64,000 bases of DNA, taken from Pegoplata infirma (taxonomy: Eukaryota > Arthropoda > Insecta > Diptera > Anthomyiidae). Shown one piece after another: positions 21,409-31,952 of this stretch. Position numbers and translations under genes: made by a program. Location: contig OY992540.1 in assembly GCA_963921195.1 (NCBI GenBank), positions 25,804,262 to 25,868,261 on the forward strand. The letters run 5' to 3'. Below the pieces are notes generated by a model. That model saw only the letters and a program-made list of their open reading frames with translations. It was not told where the DNA came from and made no database searches. Positions within the stretch are counted from its first letter, which is position 1. Each line of letters begins with the position of its first letter.

Positions 21409-21934
21409 CTACCTCCGTCCCAAAATAATCTTAACATTTCTATATTTTGGCTGGGATTATGGAGGATTTTTTGAAAAAGCTTTGTTTTTTTTGTTAATAC
21501 ATATCGGGACATATCAATAATTTAAAAATTCTTTATAGCTTTGCAATTTTTCAATTCACGTGCAAAATGGATGCAATAAACTGCATCCAGATAAATGAGA
21601 CAACTTGTTTTCGACGTTACAAACAGGCATGGTGTCCACTATGGTCAAAAAGATGAAAATTATTACAAAATGCGGCGTATGAAATACTTAAGAAATTTTA
21701 CGCTAGAGGCCCTTTTAACGGTTTTTAATAAATGCATTATGGATGCAATAGGGACATCTTGCAAATATTTTTAATTAATTTTGTTACAGTTTTAGTACAC
21801 GAGATTAGTATAAGATTGTTTTTTTAACTTTATCTTGTATTATTTCAACTAAAACACTGCTTAATAAAATGTTAAGTTTATTTTGGGACAAAAAAATCTA
21901 TAGAAATGTTAAAAATATTTCGGGACGGAGGTAG
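21409..21934. mobile_element. Stowaway-like MITE, TA target
   Basis: CTACCTCCGTCCCAAAATA at the left and CGGGACGGAGGTAG at the right are inverted; the inner TIR continues with TTAACATTTCTATA on both ends. TA flanks each side (21407-21408, 21935-21936). TA duplication and a CTNCCTCCGTCCC terminus are hallmarks of Stowaway-type MITEs mobilised by Tc1/mariner transposases. No transposase frame in 526 bp. Confidence 0.75.
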
Positions 21935-23440
21935 TATATTTTTTCTAAAAAAGGCAGCAAAAAGATCCCTTTTGTCTAAGAAGTACTTTTTTTGTCTTAA
22001 AAGTAAATTTTTTTTCTAAAAAGTACTTTTTTTCTAAAACAATTTTTTCTAAAGAAGTACTATTATTTCCTAAATAATACTTTTTAGGAAAAAGATATAA
22101 TTTTTTTCTTAATAAGTACTTTTTTAATGAAAAAGTATTTTTTTCTTAAAGGTGCTACAGTACGTTTCCAAAAAAAGGACTATTTTACATTTTTATAAAA
22201 AAGTAGTACAAAAGTACTTTTTTATAAAAAAATAGTACAAAAGTTCTTTTTTTTTGAAAAAGTATTTTTTTTTTGACAAAAGTACTTGTTTTTCTAAAGA
22301 AGTATTTTTTTTAAGAAGTACTTTTTTGTCTTAAAAGCAATTTTTTTTCTAAGAAGTCCTTTTTTCCAAAACAATTTTTTTATAAAAAAGTATTATTTTT
22401 TTCCTAAATAATACTTTTTAGGAAAAAGTACCATTTTTTCTTAACAAGTACTATTTTTATGAAAAAGTCCTTTTTTTTTCTTAAAGGTGCTATAGTTCCT
22501 TTCTAAAAAATTACTGTTTTACTAGAAAGGTGCTGCTTTTTCTAAAAAAAATACTTTTTTCTAAAAAAGTATTTTTTTAATTTTTCTAAACTTTTTTAAT
22601 AAAAAAGACCTTTTTTTTAAAAAAAAATACTAGTTTTTCTAAGAAAGTACTATTTTTTATAAAAGTACTATTTTTCCAAAACTATTTTTTTTATAAAAAA
22701 GTATTGTTTTTTTCCTAAATAATACTATTTAGGAAAAAAGTGTCATTTTTTCTTACTACGTGCTTTTTTCTGAAAGGTGCTAGAGTACTTTTCTAAAAAA
22801 TTACTATTTAGCATTTTTATAAAAAAGTAGTACGAAAGTACTTTTTAATAAAAAAGTAGTACAAAAGTACTTTTTTCTAAAAAATTAGTACAAAAGAACT
22901 TTTTTTTTTAAAAGTTTTTTTTTTAGAAAAAAATACTTTTTTTCTAAGAAGTACTTTTTTTTAAGAAATACTTTTTTGTCTTAAAAGTAATTTTTTTTTT
23001 TCGAAAAAGTACTTTTATCCAAAACAATTTTTTTTATAAAAAAGTACTATTTTATCCTAAATAATACTTTTTAGGAAAAAGTACCACTTTTTCTTAATAA
23101 GTACTATTTTTTATGAAAAAGTACTTTTTTTCTTAAAAGTGCTATAGTTCTTCTCTAAAAAAAGTACTATTTTACTAAAAAGGTGCTACTTTTTCTAAAA
23201 AAGTACTTTTTCTAAAAAAGTACTTTTGTCTAAAAAAGTATTTTTTCTAAATTTTTTTAAATAAAAAGGACCTTTTTTTTAAAAAAAAGTACTAGTTTTT
23301 GTAAGAAAGTACTATTTTTTGTAAAAAATACTATTTTTTCTAAAAAAGTACGATTTTTTCTAAAAATGTACCATTTTTTTGTAAAAAGTACTATTTTTTC
23401 TTAAAAAATTATTTTATTTCTTAACACATTTTTTATAATT
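21935..23440. repeat. GTAC simple satellite with higher-order repeat of 300-345 bp
   Basis: Landmarks such as CCTAAATAATACTTTTTAGG recur near 22070, 22411, 22712 and 23055, and TTTTGTCTTAAAAG near 21992, 22327 and 22975. This indicates higher-order units of about 300-345 bp built from (ctaaaaaagtac)n. No gene. Confidence 0.8.
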
Positions 23441-23760
23441 TTTTTAAAAATTACAAAACACGGAAAAATATTAATAAATAATTAAATTTTTGGGGGGTTT
23501 TCATTAGGGTTTGGTTTGTTACCGGAAAAAGAAGATAATTTTGAAAAAATTTCACAAGCCCGCCCTTCAGAGGGGGATGTAGAGCCGTTTCTAAAAAAAA
23601 ATTTCATCAAATCTAAACGTTTAAATGTCCAGTTATTATTCACAAGGGGACCAAAAGGAGTCGTGCCTGAGAGTTTCGTGAAAAATTCCAACGTTTAAAT
23701 TTCCGGTAAGAAATGGATTAAAAAAGTATTTTATTTCTTAAAACAATTATTAAAAAAAAG
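23441..23760. other. Unassigned spacer with a short open region on both strands
   Basis: 23482-23698 is open on both strands (69 and 60 aa) and less AT-rich than its surroundings (CAAGCCCGCCCTTCAGAGG). I recognise no domain. It may be a remnant of an unidentified repeat. Confidence 0.3.
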
Positions 23761-23762
23761 AA

Positions 23763-23836
23763 ACATCTGAAATGTGCCAAGAACTGCCACACACGGCAGG
23801 TGCCCTTGTATGGGACAAGGCATATTTCAGATGTGA
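23763..23836. repeat. Short hairpin
   Basis: CATCTGAAATGTGCC and GGCATATTTCAGATG form an imperfect inverted repeat around a GC-richer loop (CACACACGGCAGGTGCCC). No known RNA gene recognised. Confidence 0.4.
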
Positions 23837-23879
23837 CATGTGATACTAGGGCACATAGCACATTTGCGTCATTCCTTAC

Positions 23880-24372
23880 CCTGATGATAACCGTATTATA
23901 ATAGGTATCCTTTCGAAAATGGCAGGTAAACATATTTTGTATTTACAAATCACCATTTGAAATTTTAAAGGAATCAGACCAATTTTTCTTGCAGTCCCCA
24001 CACAACCACCCTCCCGATATTCACATAAATCTCTAAAAATTCATGAAAATAGGAAATATTTGATTAAAATTTTGTTTCTAGGTGTTAAACATGCTCTTTG
24101 GCGGCCTTATCAATTCTGAATATAATTGTTCAAATTTTGGACTTAGACCCTTCATAAAAATTTAGACCGATATTCAGTAAAATCAGTCTGTTGGCAACAT
24201 AAATAAGCCAACTTCACTCAAATTTGTTTGTGTTTTTTTTCAGAAATTAAAAATCTAACAAAAGAAAGACACAATCGGTCCATATTTGGACTTGGAAACC
24301 ATTTTCCAGAAAACACTGGTGTACGGTATCATATGATCGGTCATGACCGACTATAATATTCTTACTTGTTTT
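23880..24372 (+). repeat. TATACCC-family interspersed repeat, 3' fragment
   Basis: Matches the 3' half of the copy at 57941-59200: GATGATAACCGTATTATAAT, CCACCCTCCCGATATTCACA, TCGGTCCATATTTGGACTTG, and the end motif TTCTTACTTGTTTTT. The 5' half with TATACCCTACACC is missing. Confidence 0.65.
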
Positions 24373-24709
24373 TGATTGAATTTTTGTTACGCCAGTTAGA
24401 AGTAGTGCCCACTTTTTTTGCTGGGTTGCATTGAAAATAAATCAATGTGTAAAAATTAAATGACATAATAATTAAAACCATAAATTTAAAGTGGTAAATA
24501 ATAGTTTTCGTCACAAACAAATGTGTTTGTGGTTTAATGTAATTTAAAATACATCAATTTAATTGCTTTATTAAATAAAACAAGTTAAAATGCTACATAC
24601 ATTCGGCTGTGGCGAATTGAAAATACCGTCAACAATTATTTATAATTTGGAAAAAGTTTTTTTTTTAGTATTTTCAGAAATAATGGTACAAGAATTAGAG
24701 GAAGAATTA
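24373..24709. other. AT-rich DNA, nothing recognised
   Basis: No domain-bearing frame, no clear repeats. Confidence 0.5.
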
Positions 24710-26337
24710 ACAAGGAAGGTCTTTTACAGGGCCCCCACCGATTGTCCTGAAACTTGAATATGGGAATGAGGGGGAAAAATAAGAGCTACCTGTTTTTTTT
24801 AGCTGCCCAATCTCAAATTTAAAATAGGGTTGCCACCTTTTGAAAAAATAAGGGCTTTCGGGAAAATCCGTGTAAAAGTTGAACTAGCAGGAATTTCGCC
24901 AAACGAAAAAATACGGGGCAGCTTAGTTTTGATAGAGATTATTAAATATGATTTTGGCGGTCGTACGTATGGGGCATTCCATGTCAAATCGGACACTTCA
25001 AAAAAAATTTTTTTTTTGGATTTTCCCAATTTGCTTAGAGTTTTTAGTACTCTTCGGAAACTCCTTCGTGGTAAATTTTCAGATTTTTTTGGTGACCCGT
25101 TCAAAAGATATCGAATTTTAAAAAATTGGTAGCTTGTTCCTTTACTCAAATTTCTTTTTCTAATAACTTCTTCAATAATGTTCCAAATTTCAAATTTTTT
25201 TTTTCAAAATTTTTGTTTTTTTACATAATTTAAAAAAAAAAAAATCCCCAAAAATTCTTAAAAGCGCTCTAGTATGCGATCGATTCTACAAATTTTTTGC
25301 CCAGGAGGATCGTGGATAACGATTATTACTATTTTTTAAATTTTTTTGAAAAAATTTTATTGTATTTTTCCAATCTTAAAATCATTTCTACTGCTCCAAT
25401 GGTGCGTCATAGAGGGGTCCTTTATAAGACCGACCCCCATTAATTTTTACGTCTTAACATTTCTTTGGAACAAACTAATACCCTATCTCCAATTTCTAAG
25501 GGGGCTCCCACACAAAACGACATTTTTTTTAAATTGCTCCAACCGCTCTAACTGCCCTAATAGTGCCCTTAGAGCAACAAAATGTATGACCGACCCACAA
25601 TATTTTTTTAGTCCAAACATTTTCTCTGAACACACCTACCCTCTATCTCTAATTGTTAAGGCGGTCCCCATTAAATTGTTTTTATTTTTTGTAAATTTGT
25701 TTTATTTAATCAGATTCCACCGGTCCAATTTTAAAATTTAAAACTTAAAAATCGCATACTAGAGCGCTTTAAAGAATTTTTTAAAAAGTAGTTAAAAAAA
25801 CAAAAATTAAAAAAAAAAAAAAAAAATTGAAATTTGGACCATTATTGAAGAAGTTATGAGTAAAAGAAGTTTGAGTAAAGGAACAAACTACCAATTTTTC
25901 AAAATTCGATATCTTGAACGGGTCATCAAAAAAATCTGAAAATTTACCACGAAGGAGTTTTCAAAGAGTACTAAAAACTGTAAACAAATTGAGAAAATTT
26001 AAAAAAAAAAATTTTCAAAGTGTCCGATTTGACATGGAATGCCCCGTATATACATCTCCATATAAAATACCCTAACGATTATACATTTTTGACAATAACG
26101 AAGACGAATTTGTAAACCATTAGACAGGCCTTAAAAAAACCTTTCGACCTATATAAAATGTTCATATAGTTGCTTTTGAAGAAATGTGAAAAATATTAAA
26201 AAAACAAAAAAATCCCATTTTTCCCCCTCCACTTTGACCCGCTAAATGTGAGACTGGGCACTCTTATTTTGGTCCCGTCTTTCATATGTGCAAGTTTCAG
26301 GACAATCGGTGGGTGCCATGAGAAAGACTTTCCTTGT
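24710..26337. mobile_element. TIR element carrying a nested foldback element
   Basis: Left ACAAGGAAGGTCTTT...CACCGATTGTCCTGAAACTT is matched in inverse by AAGTTTCAGGACAATCGGTG...AAAGACTTTCCTTGT at the right, giving terminal repeats near 75 bp. The centre holds the foldback 24970-26046. No transposase frame. Target duplication not clear. Confidence 0.55.
24970..26046. mobile_element. Foldback element of the TGGGGCATTCC family, shortened copy
   Basis: Starts TGGGGCATTCCATGTCAAAT and ends in the complement (ATTTGACATGGAATGCCCCG), flanked by TA on both sides. The arms are inverted over hundreds of bases, but the right arm is shorter than the left, so this copy has lost its centre. The 131-aa frame (25346-25741) recurs in the copies at 37723, 52192 and 52814; I take it as a chance frame in a repeat. 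Confidence 0.75.
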
Positions 26338-26427
26338 AAGTGAAGGATATAAAAAGTCCCGCTTTTTAGACCAAAATCCCGCTTTTTGAACCTTTCCATC
26401 CCGCTTTTCAGATAAAAACAGTTTATA

Positions 26428-26613
26428 TGGGGCACTCTAAAGGCACTTAGATCGGTTATAGCAAATTAAAAAAAAAAAAACATTTTGTATGGGAGATAGA
26501 GTCATAGTTCTGAAATCTGAAAATTTACCACAAAGGAGTTTAAAAACTGTAAAAAAAATTGGGAAATCTAAAAAAAAAAATTTTGAAGTGTCCGATTTGA
26601 CATGAAATGCCCT
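26428..26613. mobile_element. Foldback element of the TGGGGCATTCC family, remnant
   Basis: TATGGGGCACTCTAAAGG at the left and TCCGATTTGACATGAAATGC at the right keep the family termini, with most of the interior deleted. Confidence 0.55.
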
Positions 26614-26639
26614 ACATAGACAAACGGGGTTTCCTTTAT

Positions 26640-27150
26640 TATACCCTACACCACTCTGTGGTACAGGGTATAATGAGTGTGTGCTGATGTTTGTAACTAC
26701 CCGAAATATTGGTCCTAAACCAATACCTTCAAGTATACAGATCGACTCAGAATTACTTTTTTGAGTCGATATAGCGATGTCCGACGGACATTGTCCGTCC
26801 GTCCGTCTGTCCATCTATCGGTTTAAGCACGATAGAGGTCGCAATTTTCAATCAATTGACTTGAAATTTGAAATTAATCATCTTTTGGCCCAAGGAAGAA
26901 GCCTATTGAAATTGGAAAAAATCGGTCCATGTTAAGACCTAGCCCCCATACAAACGCACCCTTTGGATTAGGCTTAAATGACTAATTACAATAATAACCG
27001 TATTGTAATAGGTTATTATTGGACTGACCCGATTCAAAGGAATCGGGTCAGTCCGTCTCGTAATCCCATACAAACCACCCTCCCGATATTCACATAATTC
27101 CCTCAAAATTCATAAAAATGGAAATATAACTTTCTTACTTGTTTTTTTGT
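26640..27150 (+). repeat. TATACCC-family interspersed repeat, internally deleted copy
   Basis: Begins TATACCCTACACCACTCTGT followed by GGTACAGGGTATA (a hairpin), contains a GTCCGTCCGTCTGTCC tract, and ends in TTTCTTACTTGTTTTTT. It is colinear with 57941-59200 but shortened in the 3' half. The 125-aa minus-strand frame is a shadow of the repeat. Confidence 0.7.
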
Positions 27151-27263
27151 TAATATTATGTATACAAGTACGATTTGTATATATAGACTAACTCATCTTT
27201 TGATAAAGAAAAATTCTGTCATAGCATGACAAACGGACAGACATCTTAAGGGCATTGTACCAC

Positions 27264-27877
27264 CGATTACACTGTGCAACAACCAAAATCGGAATGGAAT
27301 GAAAACAAAAGCAAATCAAAGGTGACATATTCCATAACAAAACTTTCAAGGGTTTTTTTTTTATTTCAGCGCAAGATTTTTTTTCACACGCGTTTAAAAT
27401 TTAATTATAAATAATAATAATTGGTTGAAAACTGTAATAAATAACACAGTGCAACACCCAAAATCGGAATGGGATGAAACCAAAAGCAAATGAAAGTTGA
27501 CATATTCCATAACAAACCCCTCAAGGCTTTTTTCTAGTTTCTAGAGCTAGATTTTGTTTTACACGCATTTGAAGTTAGTGCACTTTTGTTATAATTATAA
27601 TAATAAATGCTTGAAAACTGTACGTAATTTCGAGCTTAAGTTTGACGCTGGACCCCATATGTCCAATAAGGGAACCACCAGGGGCCTCTAAAGTAGGTCA
27701 TGTTTAGTACACAAAAACTTTAAATGCTTTAAAAGCACCAACTTTAAATGCGTGTAAGAAAAAATCTAGCGCTGAACTAAAAAACAACCCCTGAGCGTTT
27801 TGTTACGTGAAGTGTCAACATTAATTTGCTCTTGGTTTCATCCCATTCCGAAATTTCGATTTTGTGTCACTGTGTTA
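27264..27877. mobile_element. Repeat of three ~176-bp units, two direct and one inverted
   Basis: CACTGTGCAACAACCAAAAT at 27270 and CACAGTGCAACACCCAAAAT at 27446 start two direct units 176 bp apart, each with ATTCCATAACAAA. The third, inverted, ends TGTGTCACTGTGTTATTA near 27877. This looks like a composite non-autonomous element. Flanks give no convincing target duplication. Confidence 0.55.
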
Positions 27878-27879
27878 TT

Positions 27880-28436
27880 AATACAATATGTTTTGTCTAC
27901 TTTAGTGTTTTTTTTTTGGCTAAAACAAATTCAAGTCAATGAATTTTTCTCTATGGACTTAAAGACACAAGTTTGATGTACTATACAAAACATTTCCATT
28001 TATAAGATTTTGTTTTTGTAAAATTTCATGTACGTATTTTTGTTTCTGTTGTTTCTTCTCTGGATAATCTTTATTCATTTTATTTTTTGTTGGTTTTGAA
28101 GCAGCACGCAATATTTTTTAGTGGATTTCTCATTGTTATTATTTTTTTTTTTATCCTTTTGTTGCCACAAGTTCTTTTTTATAGCAGAACACGCATTTTT
28201 ATTGAAGTGGAAATGATTACAGACCAACTTCAGAGTAGTGAAGCCAGTGAACGAACGATCTCATTCAATAAAACCAACCAGCAATCGTGCAAATAAGTTT
28301 GCTAGCTGTATATTACTTTTTGTTTGTAGTAATTCATTGTTGTGTTGGTTGCCCAATAAACAAATTATTTGGAGCTAAGTAAAAAATAATTTAAGAGAAA
28401 AAAAAGTGAAAAAAATTTAAGAAAGAAAAAAATTTT
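27880..28436. other. Apparently unique AT-rich DNA
   Basis: No repeats shared with the rest of the window. A 69-aa open stretch (28087-28296) has one hydrophobic segment, but it opens with TTG and has no ATG before its last third, so I do not call it a gene. Confidence 0.4.
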
Positions 28437-28660
28437 CCATGTTGTTCCTTGATCCATTCCATTTTGTTCCCTGTTCTATTCCATTTAATTTTATTTCCTG
28501 TTCTATTTCATTTCGTGCCCAAAAAGTTAATTTAAGTCATAAATAGTTGTTCCATGTCTTTCCCTGGTCCATTCTATTTTGTTCCCTATTCTATTCCATT
28601 TTGTTCCCCGGTTTATTCCATTTAGTTACGAGATCCATTTCATTTTGTTACATGTAGTTT
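28437..28660 (+). repeat. Pyrimidine-rich TTCCATTTTGTTCCC repeats
   Basis: Degenerate tandem units such as TTCCATTTTGTTCCCTGTTC, complementary to the GGAACGAATTGGAATAGAAC motif ending the 1-kb units of GTAC array II and akin to 7015-7150. Confidence 0.6.
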
Positions 28661-28666
28661 TAATGT

Positions 28667-29493
28667 CTCACATGGGAAGTATCTCAACCCTTTTAAACCG
28701 ATTTGCATGAAACATAAAATATATATAAAAAAAACAATTCTAAGGTTGGGGTGTCTCGGATTTTCGGCCATATCGCGGATTTAGGGGTTCAAAACAAGGA
28801 GCAAAAAATGTATTTTGGATTTTTCAGCCATTTCTTTCTAAGAAACTATATGATGTTTACATATGAGAAGAAAGGTTTTTTAATGCCTGTCCAACGGTGG
28901 CATAACATTGTAAAAATTTGGCTTCGTTAAATACTTTTTTCATGAAAATGTGTAAATTTTGGGGGGTATTTATATGAAGACATAGACCTACGATGTCCAT
29001 ATGAATACGCAATAACCCAGCAAAATTTTCTGTTCCAAATAATTGGTTCTAGAACGCATCAAACTACCCTGCAACCGGTTCTACTTAACATTCCAGAATC
29101 AATGATTTTTGTTTGAAATTGTCCCGAAAGCAATCGCTTTTTAGAGCAAGTAGTTTTTTTTTTAAATAATTGTACATAGAAAATTTTGTTGTGATTACCG
29201 TAAAATATATTCAAGAATCTATTGAACCAGGAATCTGTTCCAAAAAAATTTCCTGGGCATCTTTATTAAATTTAAGTCGACACGTATTTTTGCACTAGAG
29301 GATATTCTTGTTAGTACGGGAGTTATCGAAATTTTCCCGGAGGTCCACATTGTTTCATAAGGGGACAACGAAATTTTGAAACACTGATATGGCCGATATG
29401 CCGAGACACCCCAACCTTAAAATCGTCTCTTTTATATATATTTTAAGTTTCAGGCAAATCGGTTCATAAGGGTTGAGATACTTCCCTTGTCAG
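28667..29493. mobile_element. TIR element with ~110-bp inverted ends
   Basis: Left CATGGGAAGTATCTCAACCC ... AAGGTTGGGGTGTCTCGG is mirrored at the right by CCGAGACACCCCAACCTT ... GGGTTGAGATACTTCCC. No transposase frame. A CCCAGCAAAA element is nested at 29016-29257. Target duplication not clear. Confidence 0.6.
29016..29257. mobile_element. CCCAGCAAAA-family element, short copy
   Basis: CCCAGCAAAATTTTCTGTTC at the left and GAACAG-like text read inversely to TTTCCTGGG at the right form imperfect TIRs. The inner GATTTTTGTTTGAAATTGTC is shared with the large copy at 41186-45133. Confidence 0.5.
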
Positions 29494-29941
29494 TAAATAT
29501 AATAATGTTATATTTTACCCCACTTTTTACCAATTGTTTATACCTTTTTATCCTAAAAATTAAAAATGTCTAATATCTTCTACTTTTGGATGTTAAATCT
29601 GCTGGAGGATCCTATATATTAAATTTGAAGATTCTGGGGTTTAAAGGTCAATAGTTATATAAAAGTATCAATTTTTACTTTAACGGGAGTAAAAGGACCA
29701 TTTATAAACCCATATTTAAAGTAATTGAAAAAGTACCAAAGTACAATTTTAGCCCTCTTAACACCGTAACTTTCTAAAAAATACTTTTGTTTTTTTTTTT
29801 TTGTTGGATTATTCTAAATTCAAAATTTCAAGTTTATAAGACCATTATTTTAGGACATCAAAAAGTTCCAAAGTACAAATTTTTACCCCTTTTTACAGTC
29901 TATTTAAAAATGTTCCAACTTTTCTTTTACAGGGTTGAAAG

Positions 29942-30522
29942 TAGAGATGGGCACATGAGCAGATTAGAGCGTCATTCACGTGATTCACGCGATTCACGCG
30001 TGATCACGCGTGAGTGTGACCGAATTCAATTTTACTCACGTGATTGTGAGTGAGTGTGAGTGGAGAAAAAAATTGCGTGAGTGAGTGTGCGTGAGTAAGA
30101 TTTTTGCGTGAGTGAGTGTGCGTGAGTCAATTTTTTTGCGTGAGTTTACGTGATTTATTTACTTTTCAAATTTCCTTTCGTACCAAAAAAAGCATAAAAA
30201 AATTGTAAAATTTGGCTTAACTTAAGATTTCGTCCCGAAAAAGCAAAGAAAAGTGTAAAATTATGCTGAAATTTAAATTTTGCCGAAAATTTTGAAAGAT
30301 TTTTGAAATTTTAGTTTTTGAAATTTTTTTATTTTTATAAATAAGAGTTTCGTGAGTGTGAGTGAAGCTTTCGTGAGTACACGTGAGTGTGAGTTGTATT
30401 AAATTTACTCACGTGATTGTGAGTGAGTGTGAGTAGAAAAAATATGCTCGTGAGTGAGTGTGCGTGATTCAAAAATTCCTGTCGTGAGTGTGAGTCAAAA
30501 ATCACTCACGCGCCCATCTCTA
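29942..30522. mobile_element. hAT-type MITE with GTGAGTGTGAGTG body, copy 1
   Basis: TAGAGATGGGC at the left, GCCCATCTCTA at the right, and an exact 8-bp duplication GTTGAAAG (29934-29941, 30523-30530). The 8-bp duplication and terminus are those of hAT elements. The body is dominated by GTGAGTGTGAGTG and TCACGTGATTGTGAG repeats. No transposase. Confidence 0.85.
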
Positions 30523-31316
30523 GTTGAAAGGATCATTTATAAGCCCATTATTTAAAGTAATCGAAAAAGTACCAAAGTACAATTTTAGCCCTCTTAGCAT
30601 CGTAACTTTCTAAAAAGTACTTTTGCCAGAATGTGTTTTCGCTGGATGACCCTACATTAATTATTTCAAGTTTCTAGCACTTTTATTTTAAAAAATAGAA
30701 AAAGTACCAAAGTTATTTTTTTTACCATTTTTACCCTATGGAGTTTTATGGTTATAAAAAAGTACAAATATTTTCTTTTGACACGTTCTTTGTCCCCTTA
30801 TAAATTTTTTTTTTCAAAAACTACTTTTTCAAAATGTGTTTTTTTTACTGGATTATTCTAGATTTAAAATTTCAAGTTTATAAGACCAAATATTTAAGAA
30901 AATCGAAAAAGTACCAAAGTACAAATTTTTACCTCTTTTTACAGTCTTAGTATCAGAAATTCCTAAAAGTCTTTTTTTTAGAATGTTTTGTTCTGCTAGA
31001 GTATAATACATTTTAAAAATAATTTTTTTAAATATTTTTTCTGAAGACCGAAAAAGTACACATTTTTATTTACTTGGCAATTTAATTTTCTATTAATTAC
31101 ATAAGTAATTATGTTTTTGGAACCATTATTTCAGGAGACAGAAAAGGTGCGATTAAAATTGGAGTTTTCAAACGGTACTTTTTCCCGAATATTTTTTTCG
31201 GCTGGAGTTTCAGAAATCAAGTTTCTACGACCATTTTTGTAGGATATCAAAAAAGTACCAAAGAATACTTTTTTACCGTCTTAGCATCGAAACTTCACTG
31301 GATCATCTAACATTTT

Positions 31317-31952
31317 TATACCCTCCACCTACAGTATCGGGGTATACTCACTTTGTCATTCCGTGTGTAACGCATCGAAATATCGGTCGGGGACCGATGG
31401 ATTCTAAGACATTCTAGCGATGTCCGTCCGTCTGTGCGTCCGTCTGTGGTTAACACGATGCAGTCCATAATAAAAGAACTAAACCCATCAAGTTTAACAG
31501 AAATATGTCTTATGGTCCTTAGCAGGTTAAATTCGGAAATGGGCAAAATCGGACCAGTGAAAGTGCCCCTTAAAGAATTAAACCAACCTCTGAAAAATGA
31601 CAATTTTTTAGACGTTTTTTTGTATTTTTGTCAAACAAATGAAACATTTTTATGTTTGCAGAAGTTCAAAGTCCTGCGCTTGGGCCTAGGGGATTAAAAA
31701 ATTTCGCTTTTTTTTGGCCCGCCAGGGCGTGGGGAAAAAAAGTTTAAATAAAAAAATATTAATAATTTAGTGCACAAAACAGAGAAAAATGAACTTGTAA
31801 ACATATACTGCGAGGGCCAAGGAGTCCCCCAGCTCACTTTCTCTCCCCCTTGCCCCCCTAAAAACGCCCGTATCAAAAATTTTTTTTTTTAATTTTTAAA
31901 TTGGAGGGTATAAAAGATTCGGCACAGCCGAATTTAACACTCTCACTTGTTT
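31317..31952 (+). repeat. TATACCC-family interspersed repeat, complete-looking copy
   Basis: Begins TATACCCTCCACC, has CACTTTGTCATTCCG, the GTCCGTCCGTCTGTGCGTCC tract, and near the end GGAGGGTATA, the hairpin ATTCGGCACAGCCGAAT, then CACTCTCACTTGTT. The terminal hairpin close to the 3' end is unusual. Frames on both strands (95 and 87 aa) look accidental. Confidence 0.7.

Noticed and set aside
24799..25149. 116-aa minus-strand ORF as a gene
   Set aside because: Lies across the end of a TIR element and the arm of a foldback; related text recurs at 53492 from the other arm, so it is repeat-derived.
27264..27877. Transib assignment from CACTGTG / CACAGTG motifs
   Set aside because: The similarity between units extends outside the CAC motif (ATAACACAGTG), and no 5-bp duplication is found at the outer flanks.
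28087..28296. Small membrane protein
   Set aside because: No ATG before the hydrophobic segment, and no homologous pattern recognised.
30000..30500. Telomere-like repeats (GTGAGTG)n
   Set aside because: The repeats are internal to elements with hAT ends and 8-bp duplications, so they are transposon bodies, not chromosome ends.
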